Below, piece by piece: positions 16,310 to 24,768 of a stretch of DNA of 64,000 nt. Under the pieces are notes generated by a model. That model did no database searches and had not been told where the DNA came from. It worked only from the letters and a program-made list of their open reading frames with translations. The position numbers and the translations under genes were made by a program. Origin of the DNA: Azorhizobium doebereinerae UFLA1-100 (GTDB lineage: Bacteria > Pseudomonadota > Alphaproteobacteria > Rhizobiales > Xanthobacteraceae). Location: the NCBI RefSeq assembly GCF_000473085.1, contig NZ_AXBA01000026.1:1498-65497 (forward strand), read 5' to 3'. Position 1 is the first letter of the stretch; every line of letters starts with the position of its first letter.

Positions 16310-17221
16310 ATGATTGAGCCTGTTCCCTGCCTTCCCGACAGCGCCGAGGCCTTCGGGCGGGTCCGTGCGCGCATCGCGGCCGCGACCTCCGCCTGGGCGG
16401 CGGGCATGAGCCTCGCCGAGATCCGCGCCAGCTTCGAGGCCTTCCTCGGCGCGGGCGAGGGGGCGCCCCGCGTGCGGCGCACGCCGCACAGGCTCGCCGG
16501 CCTTCCCGCCTGCACGTTCGATGCTCCCGGCGGGGAGGCCGGCCGCACGCTGCTCTATTGCCACGGCGGCGGCTTCCAGATCGGCTCGGTGCGCTCCCAT
16601 GCCGGGCTGATGGCGCGCCTGGCCGAGGCCAGCGGGATGCGGGTGCTGGGCTTCGACTATCGCCTCGCGCCGGAACACCGCTTTCCTGCGGCGCCCGACG
16701 ATGCTTTCGCCATCTACCGCGCGCTGGCGGAGGCGGGCGAGGTGCCGCTCGCCTTGGTGGGGGATTCCGCCGGCGGCGGGCTCGCCCTTGGCACCGTCAT
16801 GCGGGCGCGGGATGCCGGCCTGCCGCTGCCGAAGGCGCTGGTGCTGCTCTCGCCCTGGCTCGACCTGACCATGGGCGGGGAGAGCTACAGGGTGTTGGCG
16901 GAGAAGGACATCTTCTCCCGCCCCGAGCAGCTCAGGGCCATGGCGCGCACCTATCTCGGCCGCGACCACATGCCTGCCGATCCAGCCGCCTCGCCGGTGC
17001 TGGGCGATCTTTCCGGCCTGCCGCCCATTCTGGTGCATGCGGGCGGCCACGACATCACGCTCGACGACAGCCATCTCCTTGCCGACCGCGCGGCGGCACG
17101 GGGGAGCCGTGTGGAGGTCGAGGTGTTCGAGGGCATGTGCCACCATTTCCAGGTGTTCGAGGAACTGCCCGAGGCGGCTCTCTCCCTCGCCCGCATCGGT
17201 GCCTTCCTGCGCGCCCTCTGA
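16310..17221 (+). CDS. Alpha/beta-hydrolase, hormone-sensitive-lipase family esterase
   Basis: 303-residue esterase. The HSL-family signature is complete: HGGGF oxyanion motif (about 84-88), YRLAPEHRFPA, nucleophile GDSAGGG, a late Asp in HAGGHDITLDD and a His in MCHHFQVF. There is no signal peptide, so it acts in the cytoplasm. The start at 16310 lies 75 bases after the CoA ligase stop, probably on the same transcript; longer in-frame versions overlap the ligase. In this setting it may release the acid from an ester form of the substrate, which is inference from position only. Confidence 0.85.
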   Translation: MIEPVPCLPDSAEAFGRVRARIAAATSAWAAGMSLAEIRASFEAFLGAGEGAPRVRRTPHRLAGLPACTFDAPGGEAGRTLLYCHGGGFQIGSVRSHAGLMARLAEASGMRVLGFDYRLAPEHRFPAAPDDAFAIYRALAEAGEVPLALVGDSAGGGLALGTVMRARDAGLPLPKALVLLSPWLDLTMGGESYRVLAEKDIFSRPEQLRAMARTYLGRDHMPADPAASPVLGDLSGLPPILVHAGGHDITLDDSHLLADRAAARGSRVEVEVFEGMCHHFQVFEELPEAALSLARIGAFLRAL

Positions 17222-17242
17222 ACGGTCGCCTGCGCCGGTCGC

Positions 17243-18364
17243 TCAGGGATCGAGCCGGGCCGGATCAAGACCCCAGTCGGCGAGGATCTCGCGACCATGC
17301 GCGCCCGGCGCGGCCGGCCCGTGGGCAACGGCGGAGGGCGTCTGCGAGAAGCGCGGCGCCGGCGCGGGCTGCACCACGCCGTCCACCGTCACGAAGGCGC
17401 CGCGGGCCTGGGCGTGAGGATCGGCGGCGGCCTCGTCCCAGTCGAGGATGGGGGTGACGCAGGCATCCGTGCCGGCGAACAGGCCGGCCCAGTGGTCGCG
17501 CGGCTCGGTCAGGAAGATCGCCGCGAGACGGGCGCGCAGCTTTCCCCAGGCGGCGGGATCGGCGGCGTGGGTGAACTCGGCCGCGTCGAGGCCGAGCCCG
17601 TCGATGAGGTTGCGATGGAACCGGCCCTCGACCGGCGCCACGGCGAGGAACTTCCCGTCCGCGCAGGCATAGGTGCTGTAGAAATAGGCCCCGCCATCGA
17701 GCAGGTTCGCCTGCCGCTCGCCGCCCCACAGGCCGCCGGCGCGGAAGCCCCAGAACATGGCGGCGAGCAGCGAGGCGCCGTCGGTCATGGCGGCATCCAC
17801 CACCTGGCCCGCGCCGGACGTCCGCGCGCCCAGGAGCGCCGACACCATGCCGAAGGCCATCAGCATGCCGCCGCCGCCGAAATCGGCCACGAGGTTCAGC
17901 GGCACGGGCGGCGGCGCATCCGCCGGGCCCATGGCGGCCAGCGCGCCGGTCAGGCCGAGATAGTTGAGGTCGTGCCCGGCCGCGTCCTTGCGCGGGCCTT
18001 CCTGGCCCCAGCCGGTCATGCGGCCGTAGACGAGGCGCGGGTTGGCGGCGAGGCACGCCTCCGGCCCGAGGCCGAGCCGCTCCATCACGCCCGGCCGGAA
18101 GCCCTCGATGAGGCCGTCGGCGCGGGCGACGAGATCCAGCATCACCGCGCGGTCCCTGTCCGCTTTCAGGTCGAGGGCGATGGACCTGCGGCCCCGCGCC
18201 AGCACGTCGAAGCGGGTGTTCATGAGCGGGATTTCGGGCCGCTGGCCGGCCTGGTGGACGCGGATGACCTCGGCGCCCGCATCCGCCAGCATCATGGCGG
18301 CGAACGGGGCGGGGCCGAGGCCGACCAACTCGACGATGCGCAGTCCGGCAAGGGGGCCCGGCAT
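17243..18364 (-). CDS. Alpha-methylacyl-CoA racemase (CaiB/BaiF family III)
   Basis: 373-residue family III CoA-transferase-fold protein of the racemase branch. It has the racemase catalytic pair: His131 in AAGHDLNY and Asp161 in LVADFGGGGM, matching His126/Asp156 of mycobacterial MCR, and GWGQEGPRKD before them. These enzymes epimerise 2-methyl and 2-aryl-propionyl-CoA esters at the alpha carbon, including ibuprofenoyl-CoA. It is the last gene of the dioxygenase operon, four bases after the ferredoxin. The presence of an alpha-methyl epimerase is the main hint that the pathway substrate is an alpha-branched acid. Confidence 0.87.
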   Translation of the reverse strand: MPGPLAGLRIVELVGLGPAPFAAMMLADAGAEVIRVHQAGQRPEIPLMNTRFDVLARGRRSIALDLKADRDRAVMLDLVARADGLIEGFRPGVMERLGLGPEACLAANPRLVYGRMTGWGQEGPRKDAAGHDLNYLGLTGALAAMGPADAPPPVPLNLVADFGGGGMLMAFGMVSALLGARTSGAGQVVDAAMTDGASLLAAMFWGFRAGGLWGGERQANLLDGGAYFYSTYACADGKFLAVAPVEGRFHRNLIDGLGLDAAEFTHAADPAAWGKLRARLAAIFLTEPRDHWAGLFAGTDACVTPILDWDEAAADPHAQARGAFVTVDGVVQPAPAPRFSQTPSAVAHGPAAPGAHGREILADWGLDPARLDP

Positions 18365-18368
18365 CGGC

Positions 18369-18689
18369 TCAGCCCTGGCCGGCGGGCAGGTGGACGACGA
18401 GGCCGTCGAGCGCCGCCGCCACCTTCACCTGGCAGGAGAGGCGGGACGTCTCGCCCACGTCTTCGGCGAACTCCAGCATGTCGCGCTCCATGCCGGCCGC
18501 CTCGCCCACGCGCGCGCACCACGCCGGATCCACATGCACGTGGCAGGTGGCACACGAGCAGGCGCCGCCGCATTCGGCCACGATGCCCGGCACATTGGCG
18601 CGGCGGGCACATTCCATGACACTGAGCCCGTCCTGCGCATCGATCTCGATGCGCAGGCCAGCGGGCGTGACGAAGACGATCCGGGTCAT
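18369..18689 (-). CDS. [2Fe-2S] ferredoxin, adrenodoxin type
   Basis: 106-residue ferredoxin. Cluster ligands Cys40, Cys46, Cys49 (C-x5-C-x2-C) and Cys86 are all present. The fold starts TRIVFVTPAG and contains DMLEFAEDV, as in P450- and dioxygenase-coupled ferredoxins. It would carry electrons from the FAD reductase at 12662-13882 to the Rieske dioxygenase in the same operon. It sits between the SDR and racemase genes on the minus strand. Confidence 0.93.
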   Translation of the reverse strand: MTRIVFVTPAGLRIEIDAQDGLSVMECARRANVPGIVAECGGACSCATCHVHVDPAWCARVGEAAGMERDMLEFAEDVGETSRLSCQVKVAAALDGLVVHLPAGQG

Positions 18690-18735
18690 CGGGGCTCCCC
18701 TCGGATATTGGGTCTTGCTTTAAGGACGGCTTGGC

Positions 18736-19473
18736 TCAGGCGCCACACCCCATGCCGCCGGAGACGCCCAGCACCTCGCCGGTGATGAAGGAGGCGTCCT
18801 GCGAGGCGAGGAAGGCGACGGCGGCGGCCACTTCCCGCGGCTTGCCGATGCGGCGCATCAGCGTGAGGGCTGCCATGTCGTCGAGGATCTTCTCGCCCAC
18901 CGCGTCCACCGCCCGCTCCACCATGGGGGTGCGGATGGGGCCCGGCGCGACCGCGTTGGCGGTGATGCCGTAGCGGGCGTTCTCGCGGGCGATGGAGCGG
19001 GTGAAGCCGATGAGGCCCGCCTTCGCGGCGGCATAGACCGCGCCGCCCTTCGAGCCGAGCCGCCCAGCCTCGGAGGCGACGTTCACCAGGCGTCCGTAGC
19101 GCGCCGCCTGCATGGCCGGCAGCGCGAGGCGGGTGAAGAGGAAGGCGGTCTCAAGGTTCACCGACAGCAGGAAGCGCCAGTCCTCGGCCGTGGTGTCGGT
19201 GAAGAAGGCATGCTGGTCGGCGCCGATATTGTTCACCAGCACCTCAAACGGGGCGTGGGCGGAAAACAGCGCTTCGGCAGCGGCCGCGTCCGTGCCGTCC
19301 ATCTGCACGAAGGCGGCGGAGGTCTCGGACGCGAGCGCGTGTCCGGCGGCGCCGTCGCGGTCGCAAAACACGACGGCGAGGCCGTCCGCGCGCAGCCGGC
19401 GGACGATGGCGGCGCCGATGCCGGCGCCGCCTCCGGTGACGAGGGCACGCCGCCCGGGACCCGCCCCGCTCAT
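18736..19473 (-). CDS. SDR-family oxidoreductase
   Basis: 245-residue classical short-chain dehydrogenase. NAD(P) site TGGGAGIG (about 13-20), NNIG, catalytic Ser in NVASEAGR, YAAAK (Tyr/Lys), then APGPIRTPM and a GxSGG-type C-terminus. The start at 19473 overlaps the stop of the upstream hydratase by four bases (ATGA). In the operon it could oxidise a cis-dihydrodiol or a 3-hydroxyacyl-CoA made downstream of the dioxygenase; the sequence alone does not decide which. Confidence 0.9.
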   Translation of the reverse strand: MSGAGPGRRALVTGGGAGIGAAIVRRLRADGLAVVFCDRDGAAGHALASETSAAFVQMDGTDAAAAEALFSAHAPFEVLVNNIGADQHAFFTDTTAEDWRFLLSVNLETAFLFTRLALPAMQAARYGRLVNVASEAGRLGSKGGAVYAAAKAGLIGFTRSIARENARYGITANAVAPGPIRTPMVERAVDAVGEKILDDMAALTLMRRIGKPREVAAAVAFLASQDASFITGEVLGVSGGMGCGA

Positions 19474-20309
19474 CGGCCGACGAAGACCGGCTTGCGCTTC
19501 TCGATCACCGCTGCGAGCCCCTCGCGGGAGTCGGCGGTGAAGGACAGCTCGGAGACGGTGCGCGCCTCTTCCGGCAGGGCTCGCTCCACATCCAGCGCGT
19601 TCCACAGGAGGCGCTTGGTGGCGGCGAGCGCCAGCGGCGCGCCGGAGGCATAGGTGCGCGCGGCCTTCCGCGCCTCGGCCTGGAGCGCGTCGTCGGGCAC
19701 GCACCTGGTGATGAGGCCGATGGCCTGGGCCTCGGCCGCATCGACGATGCGGTTGGAGAGCATGATCTCCGTCGCCCGGCGGAAGCCCACCAGATGCGGC
19801 AGGATCACCGAGGCGCCGGCGTCCGGGGCCATGCCCACGCGCGTCGCGCCGGCCAGGAATTTCGCCCCGTCGCCGGCGATCACGATGTCGGAGGCACAGA
19901 CGAGGCCGAGCCCGCCGCCGCCGGCGGCATAGCCGTGGACCTCGGTGACGACGATGGCCTTCAGGCGGATGAGCGCGCCGATGGCCACCTGCAGATAGGC
20001 CGTCACCTCGCGCAGGAAGTCGCCGAGCGCCTCGCCCTTGGCGGCGAACTCGCGCACGTCGCCGCCGGCGCAGAAATTGGCGCCGGCGCCGCGCAGGTGC
20101 ACCACGCGCACATCCGGCGCGCGGTGCACCGCCATGATCGCCCGGTAGAGCGCCTGCATCAGCTCGATGTTCATGCCGTTGGCCGCGCCGGGGCGGTTCA
20201 GCGTGAGGGTGGCGACGCCCTCGGCATAATCGAGCAGGACCGGCCCTTCGCCGATCCAGGTTTCGGGCGCGGCGGTCTGGGCGGAGGCCGCGGAAGTGCT
20301 CTGTGTCAT
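19470..20309 (-). CDS. Enoyl-CoA hydratase/isomerase family protein
   Basis: 279-residue crotonase-fold protein. ANFCAGGDVREF (oxyanion hole), HGYAAGGGGLGLVCASD, and GMAPDAGASVILP where hydratases usually have a catalytic Glu; here Asp sits there, as in PaaG-type isomerases. A C-terminal tail SREGLAAVIEKRKPVF is typical. It is seven bases after the dioxygenase beta subunit and overlaps the SDR. Likely a double-bond isomerase or hydratase acting on a ring- or side-chain CoA ester. Confidence 0.87.
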   Translation of the reverse strand: MTQSTSAASAQTAAPETWIGEGPVLLDYAEGVATLTLNRPGAANGMNIELMQALYRAIMAVHRAPDVRVVHLRGAGANFCAGGDVREFAAKGEALGDFLREVTAYLQVAIGALIRLKAIVVTEVHGYAAGGGGLGLVCASDIVIAGDGAKFLAGATRVGMAPDAGASVILPHLVGFRRATEIMLSNRIVDAAEAQAIGLITRCVPDDALQAEARKAARTYASGAPLALAATKRLLWNALDVERALPEEARTVSELSFTADSREGLAAVIEKRKPVFVGR

Positions 20310-20316
20310 GGGGGCC

Positions 20317-20850
20317 TCAGACCAGGAAGGAGAGGGTGTAGATGGGCTTGTTGTTGTTCACGAGCGCGATCTTCTTGCGCACCAGGCGGAAGGCGCCGTC
20401 CACCATGCGCAGGCGGTAGACATTGCGCGCCGCCCACAGGGTGTCGCCGCGCAGGTTGTCCTCGTAGATGAGCACGTTGGCGCGGACGTCCACCTCGCTG
20501 CCGCGGACCTCGGCGACCTCGATATTGGAGATCACGCGGGCCAGCTCCGAACGCGGCGTCTGGGTGTGGCGGCGCCCGGTCTTGAGCTGGCGGATGCGCA
20601 CGCCGATGCGCGAGCGGTTGTCGTAGAGCACCGACATCTCCTTCTCGGGATCGGTGTCGTCGCCATTGGCCGGAACCCAGTAGATGGCGTCGTCGGTCCA
20701 CAGCGCTTCCCAGCCGTCATAGTCGTGAGTATCGGCGAGGCGGGCCTCCAGATAGAGGAACTGCGCTACCTGGTGGTGCAGCGCCGCGGGCTCGGCGGCG
20801 GCGAGATCGGGGGCGGACACGTCCGCGAAGGATTGGGCGAGGGCGGTCAT
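20317..20850 (-). CDS. Ring-hydroxylating dioxygenase, small (beta) subunit
   Basis: 177-residue SnoaL/NTF2-like beta subunit of an aromatic-ring dioxygenase. Typical landmarks: FLYLEARLADTHDYDGWEAL, DDAIYWVPAN, SVLYDNRSRIGVRIRQL, RSELARVISN and a C-terminal RKKIALVNN. It has no catalytic metal and stabilises the alpha-beta hexamer. Its ATG overlaps the alpha-subunit stop by one base (TGATG), so the subunits are co-translated. Frames reading further upstream lie inside the alpha gene and are not used. Confidence 0.93.
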   Translation of the reverse strand: MTALAQSFADVSAPDLAAAEPAALHHQVAQFLYLEARLADTHDYDGWEALWTDDAIYWVPANGDDTDPEKEMSVLYDNRSRIGVRIRQLKTGRRHTQTPRSELARVISNIEVAEVRGSEVDVRANVLIYEDNLRGDTLWAARNVYRLRMVDGAFRLVRKKIALVNNNKPIYTLSFLV

Positions 20851-22136
20851 CAGCGGGCCTCGGTCATCAGGTTGAGGTAGTGGCGCCAGATGCCGCGCTG
20901 CGGCGTCTCGTCGGTGGAATGGGCGATGCGGAAACCGTTCTCGTCGAGCCGCTCGCGGTGCAGGCCGCGCGACAGCACCAGCCATTCGGGATCGAGGATC
21001 TGCGCGCCACGATGGTTGCGCTCGTACATCTCGGTGTCGTCGGCGAGCAGCAGGCCGGCGGGGCCGACCGAGCCCATGGTCTGCTGGCGCAGGCGGCGGT
21101 TGATGTCGGGCGCGCCCTTGAACTGCACGGCGGTGACATGCTGGATGGTCTCGTCCACCGCCACCGGCTGCAGGACGAAGATCTGGATTTCGGCGATGAA
21201 CAGGTTGGGGAAGATCATGACGTGGGGTGAGCCGTCGATCATGATCTGGCGGGCGCGTTCCTCACCATAGGCCGCGTTCATGGACTTCACGTAGTCGGGC
21301 AGGCGCTCGGGCGTGGTGCCGAACCATTGCAGCGGCTTGTCGTTCTTGCGCCATTCGGGGCGCAGGTCGAACTCGGTGTGGCCGTTTCCATAGTCGCGGG
21401 TGAGCGCGGTGGAGTCTGCGCCGTAGAGGCTGCCGATGCCCGAGCTCGTCACCTGGAAGACGGAGCCGTGGACGAAGCCGGGGTGATAGCCGTCCGTCTC
21501 GTTCTCCAGCATGAACTTCCAGTTGGCCTTGGTGCGGTGCTGGAGAAAGCCGGCGGTGAGTTCCAGTTCGCCGGTGGGCGAATTGTCGAGCAACTGGTCG
21601 AGCGCGGCCTTGGCACCGCCGAGGTGCTCCTCGATCGAGATGCCCTCCTCGGCCATCGAGCCGAAGACGAAGCCGCGATAGACGGCGATGCGCGGCACCT
21701 TGCCGAGGTTGAGCCCGGCCTTGCTCTGGCCCTCGTAGCCGTCCGGGAGGGCATAGCCCATCAGGTCGCCGGTATTGGAGAAGGTCCAGGAGTGGTAGGG
21801 GCAGGTGAAGCTGGTGCGATTGCCCTTCTGGTAGGCGCACAGCTGGTTGCCGCGGTGGGGACATTTGTTGAGCAGGAGGCGCACCTCGCCGTCCTTGTCG
21901 CGCACCATCAGCACCGGCATGGGGCCGATCGACTTGGTGACGTAGTCGTTCTTGTTCGGAATCTCGCTGGTGTGGCCCACATAGACCCAGGTCTTGTACC
22001 AGATCTTCTCCAGCTCTTCCTGGAAGATGGCCGGATCATAATAGAGCCGGCTGTTGATGCGCGCGGGCTCAATGAGCGCGTGGTAGTCGCGCGCCCCTGC
22101 GGAGGCTGCGGCTTCGGACACGGCGGCGTGCGGCAT
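20850..22136 (-). CDS. Ring-hydroxylating dioxygenase, large (alpha) Rieske subunit
   Basis: 428-residue alpha subunit. Rieske [2Fe-2S] ligands Cys92, His94, Cys112, His115 (CPH and CPYH). Mononuclear iron site: Asp215, His218 and His223 in ETDGYHPGFVH plus a later Asp in LLADDTEMYER. The length is that of benzoate/biphenyl-type oxygenases. It is the first gene of an operon with beta subunit, hydratase, SDR, ferredoxin and racemase. It would insert O2 as a cis-diol into an aromatic ring; whether the substrate is the free acid or its CoA ester is not visible. The promoter lies in the 22137-22516 divergent region with site E. Confidence 0.93.
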   Translation of the reverse strand: MPHAAVSEAAASAGARDYHALIEPARINSRLYYDPAIFQEELEKIWYKTWVYVGHTSEIPNKNDYVTKSIGPMPVLMVRDKDGEVRLLLNKCPHRGNQLCAYQKGNRTSFTCPYHSWTFSNTGDLMGYALPDGYEGQSKAGLNLGKVPRIAVYRGFVFGSMAEEGISIEEHLGGAKAALDQLLDNSPTGELELTAGFLQHRTKANWKFMLENETDGYHPGFVHGSVFQVTSSGIGSLYGADSTALTRDYGNGHTEFDLRPEWRKNDKPLQWFGTTPERLPDYVKSMNAAYGEERARQIMIDGSPHVMIFPNLFIAEIQIFVLQPVAVDETIQHVTAVQFKGAPDINRRLRQQTMGSVGPAGLLLADDTEMYERNHRGAQILDPEWLVLSRGLHRERLDENGFRIAHSTDETPQRGIWRHYLNLMTEAR

Positions 22137-22176
22137 GGCGATCCATCCCCATTGTTGCGTCGGCTTGGCGTAAAAT

Positions 22177-22214
22177 TCATCGAACGATCGATCTAAATAT
22201 TTCGGTCTGACCGA
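22177..22214. promoter_or_regulatory. TetR-type operator, site E, and adjacent palindrome
   Basis: TCATCGAACGATCGATCT (22177-22194) fits the cluster operator pattern, 40 bases upstream of the dioxygenase alpha ATG. Next to it TCGGTC-T-GACCGA (22202-22214) is a perfect inverted repeat with the same half-site words in inverted order. Together they could be a double operator for the dioxygenase promoter. Confidence 0.5.
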
Positions 22215-22390
22215 TGCATGTCAAGCGCTGTGGCCCGACCGAAGTGGGCATTATTTTTGGCGACGAGGCTACGTCGAGTGGTAATAAAAATCGTTTAATC
22301 ATTTGAATTTGAACGGGAATTCTTGACTTTCGACCCAGTGGACGCGGGCTGCAAATTCTGATGGAAATGCGAGCCGATCTGAATTAAAAA

Positions 22391-22404
22391 AGATCGAACG
22401 ATCT
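22391..22404. promoter_or_regulatory. Palindrome AGATCGAACGATCT upstream of the ABC importer
   Basis: A perfect 14-bp palindrome 112 bases before the solute-binding protein ATG. It uses the AGAYCGA half-site of the cluster 1 operators but with four bases less spacing, so binding by the same TetR protein is uncertain. The surrounding 22241-22400 is AT-rich and must hold the divergent promoters. Confidence 0.4.
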
Positions 22405-22516
22405 AATGATAATAGATCGGAAGCGTGACGCGCCATCGCCTTTCCGCCGCATGCCCTCCAGCCACGGCGGCGGGGCGGCGCTCCGGCGACGTCACCGGCA
22501 AGTCTGGGGAGAACAC

Positions 22517-23653
22517 ATGAAGAGGATTGCGACAGGCGTCGTCGCGCTGGCCCTGATGGCCACCGCCGCCAGCGCCGACATCAAGATCGGTGCCATCGTC
22601 TCGGAGACGGGACCTGCCTCCTCGCTCGGCGATCCTGAGGCCAAGACCATCCGCATGATGGTGGAGGCACTGAACGCCAAGGGCGGCATCAAGGGTGAGA
22701 AGGCGAAGCTCGTCCTCTATGACGACGGCGGCGACCCTTCCAAGGCCAAGACCTTCGCCACCCGCCTGGTGGAGGACGACGGCGTCGTCGCCATGGTCGG
22801 CGGCACCACGACCGGCACCTCGCTCGCCATCCTCGCGGTGGCGGAGGACAGCAAGGTGCCCTTCATCTCGCTGGCCGGCGCCATCGAGATCATCGATCCG
22901 GTGAAGCCCTATGTCTTCAAGACCCCGCACACCGACCGCATGGCGTGCCTGAAGATTTTCGCGGACATGAAGAGCCGCGGCCTCACCCGGATCGGCCTCA
23001 TCTCCGGCACCGACGGCTTCGGCGCCTCCATGCGCGCCCAGTGCCTCGCGGTCGCCAAGTCCTCCGGCATCGAGATCGTCGCCGACGAGACCTACGGGCC
23101 GAAGGATGCGGACATCACCCCGCAGCTCACCAACATCCGCAACAGACCGGGCATCCAGGCGGTGCTGAACAGCGGCTTCGGCCAGGGGCCGGCCACCATC
23201 ACCCGCAACTATGCGCAGCTGGGCATCGCCTTGCCGCTGTACCAGTCCCATGGCGTCGCCTCCAACGCCTTCATCGAGCTCTCCGGGGCCAAGAACGCCG
23301 AGGGCGTGCGCCTGCCGGGGACCGCGCTGCTGGTGGGCGAGCTGCTCGATCCCAAGGACCCGCAGAAGCCCGTGGTGCTGGCCTACAAGGCTAATTTCGA
23401 GAAGGCCGCCGGCGGGGCGCCGGTCTCCACCTTCGGCGGCTACGCCCACGACGCCATGCTCATCCTCGCGGAGGCCATGGCGAAGGCGCCCTCCGCCAAG
23501 CCCGCGGCGATCCGCGACGCCATCGAGGCCACCACCGGCCTCGTCGGCACCACCGGGGCCTACACCTATTCGAAGACCGATCATCTCGGCCTCGACCTGT
23601 CCGCCTTCCGCATGCTGGAGATCAGCAACGGCGGCTGGAAGCTGGTGCCGTAG
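22517..23653 (+). CDS. ABC transporter solute-binding protein, branched-chain amino acid type
   Basis: 378-residue periplasmic binding protein (LivJ/HAAT family). A Sec signal peptide MKRIATGVVALALMATAASA is clear, followed by IKIGAIVSETGPASSLGDPE, the canonical first strand. GTTTGTSLAILAVAED and a late TYSKTDHLGLD are typical of the family. The start at 22517 follows GGGGAGAA; 37 upstream codons in frame are discarded. Members import amino acids but also aromatic acids. Position next to cluster 1 and its operator-like promoter suggests uptake of the cluster's substrate. Confidence 0.93.
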   Translation: MKRIATGVVALALMATAASADIKIGAIVSETGPASSLGDPEAKTIRMMVEALNAKGGIKGEKAKLVLYDDGGDPSKAKTFATRLVEDDGVVAMVGGTTTGTSLAILAVAEDSKVPFISLAGAIEIIDPVKPYVFKTPHTDRMACLKIFADMKSRGLTRIGLISGTDGFGASMRAQCLAVAKSSGIEIVADETYGPKDADITPQLTNIRNRPGIQAVLNSGFGQGPATITRNYAQLGIALPLYQSHGVASNAFIELSGAKNAEGVRLPGTALLVGELLDPKDPQKPVVLAYKANFEKAAGGAPVSTFGGYAHDAMLILAEAMAKAPSAKPAAIRDAIEATTGLVGTTGAYTYSKTDHLGLDLSAFRMLEISNGGWKLVP

Positions 23654-23695
23654 CAAGGCCCGGCCCGGCGCCGGACCGAGCACCGATCCGCGTGT

Positions 23696-23753
23696 TCTCC
23701 GTCGCCGCCCGGACCGCCCTCCTGAACCTGGAGGCGTGCGGCGGCGACGGAGA
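23696..23753 (+). terminator. Strong mRNA stem-loop between binding protein and permease genes
   Basis: Perfect 14-bp arms TCTCCGTCGCCGCC (23696-23709) and complement (23740-23753), with a smaller CCTCC/GGAGG pairing inside the loop. No U-tract follows, so a partial terminator or 3'-end stabiliser is likelier than full termination. Such elements keep binding-protein mRNA in excess over the permease mRNA. The 240-base gap holds nothing else recognised. Confidence 0.6.
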
Positions 23754-23893
23754 CAAAGACAAGCCGCCCCCAGGGACGCATCGCGTCCGCCGGGCAAGAG
23801 CGGCCCCTTCCACACAGGGTGAGACGGCCATCCCCGTGCCTTCGGGCTCGGGCCGGCGCGCCGCCTCGAACCGCCCGCGGGGAGCGAGCGAAC

Positions 23894-24766
23894 ATGTCCG
23901 ATCTGTTGCAGTTCCTGGCCTCGGGGGTGACGGTGGGCGCGGTCTATGCGCTCGTCGCCCTTGGCTTCACCATCATCTACAACGCCTCCGACGTGGTGAA
24001 CTTCGCCCAGGGCGAGTTCGTGATGCTGGGCGGCATGATCTCGGTGGCCGGCGTCGCCGCCGGGCTGCCGCTGCCGCTCGCCGCGCTGATCGCCATCGTG
24101 GCGACGGCGGCCATCGGCGTGGCGCTGAACACCTTCGCCATCGAGCCGGCGCGCGGGGCGCCGGTGGTGTCGCTCATCATCATCACCATCGGCGCCTCCA
24201 TCTTCATCCGCGGCGTCACCCAGATCGTGCTCGACAAGGGCACGCACCGCCTGCCGTCCTTCTCGGGCGACGCGCCGTTCCACGTCCTCGGCGCCACCGT
24301 GCTGCCGCAGAGCCTGTGGGTGGTGGCGGGAGCGGTGGCGATCTTCGTCGCGCTCTGGCTGTTCTTCACCCGCACGCTCACCGGGCGCGCGGTGCTCGCC
24401 ACCTCCAACAACCGCCTGGCGGCGCAGCTCGTGGGCATCAACACGAAGTTCGTGATGACGCTCTCCTTCGCCCTGTCCGCCGCCATCGGCGCGCTGGCGG
24501 GCGTGCTCATCACCCCCATCCTGCCGACCAGTTTCGAGGTCGGCATCTCGCTGGCGCTGAAGGGGTTCGCCGCCGCCATGCTGGGCGGCATGGGCAACCC
24601 CAAGGGCGCGCTGGCAGGCGGCCTGCTGCTCGGCCTGATGGAGGCGCTGACGGCCGGCTACATCTCGTCCCATTACAAGGATGCGGTGGCCTTCTTCGTC
24701 ATCCTCGCGGTGCTGTTCGCCTTCCCGCGCGGCCTCTACGGCAGCAATCCGACAGAGCGGGTGTGA
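23894..24766 (+). CDS. livH: ABC permease, LivH type
   Basis: 290-residue inner-membrane permease with about eight hydrophobic segments. VNFAQGEFVMLGGM near residue 40 and GFAAAMLGGMGNPKGALAGG near 230 are the LivH-family motifs; the second contains the coupling region for the ATPases. The start at 23894 was chosen over 23819 because the protein family begins with the hydrophobic LLQFLASGVTVGAVYAL. The stop is two bases from the LivM start. Confidence 0.92.
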   Translation: MSDLLQFLASGVTVGAVYALVALGFTIIYNASDVVNFAQGEFVMLGGMISVAGVAAGLPLPLAALIAIVATAAIGVALNTFAIEPARGAPVVSLIIITIGASIFIRGVTQIVLDKGTHRLPSFSGDAPFHVLGATVLPQSLWVVAGAVAIFVALWLFFTRTLTGRAVLATSNNRLAAQLVGINTKFVMTLSFALSAAIGALAGVLITPILPTSFEVGISLALKGFAAAMLGGMGNPKGALAGGLLLGLMEALTAGYISSHYKDAVAFFVILAVLFAFPRGLYGSNPTERV

Positions 24767-24768
24767 CC

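Noticed and set aside
22403-24673. 756-codon minus-strand frame opposite the first Liv operon
   Set aside because: Antisense shadow; the plus strand encodes clear transporter proteins.
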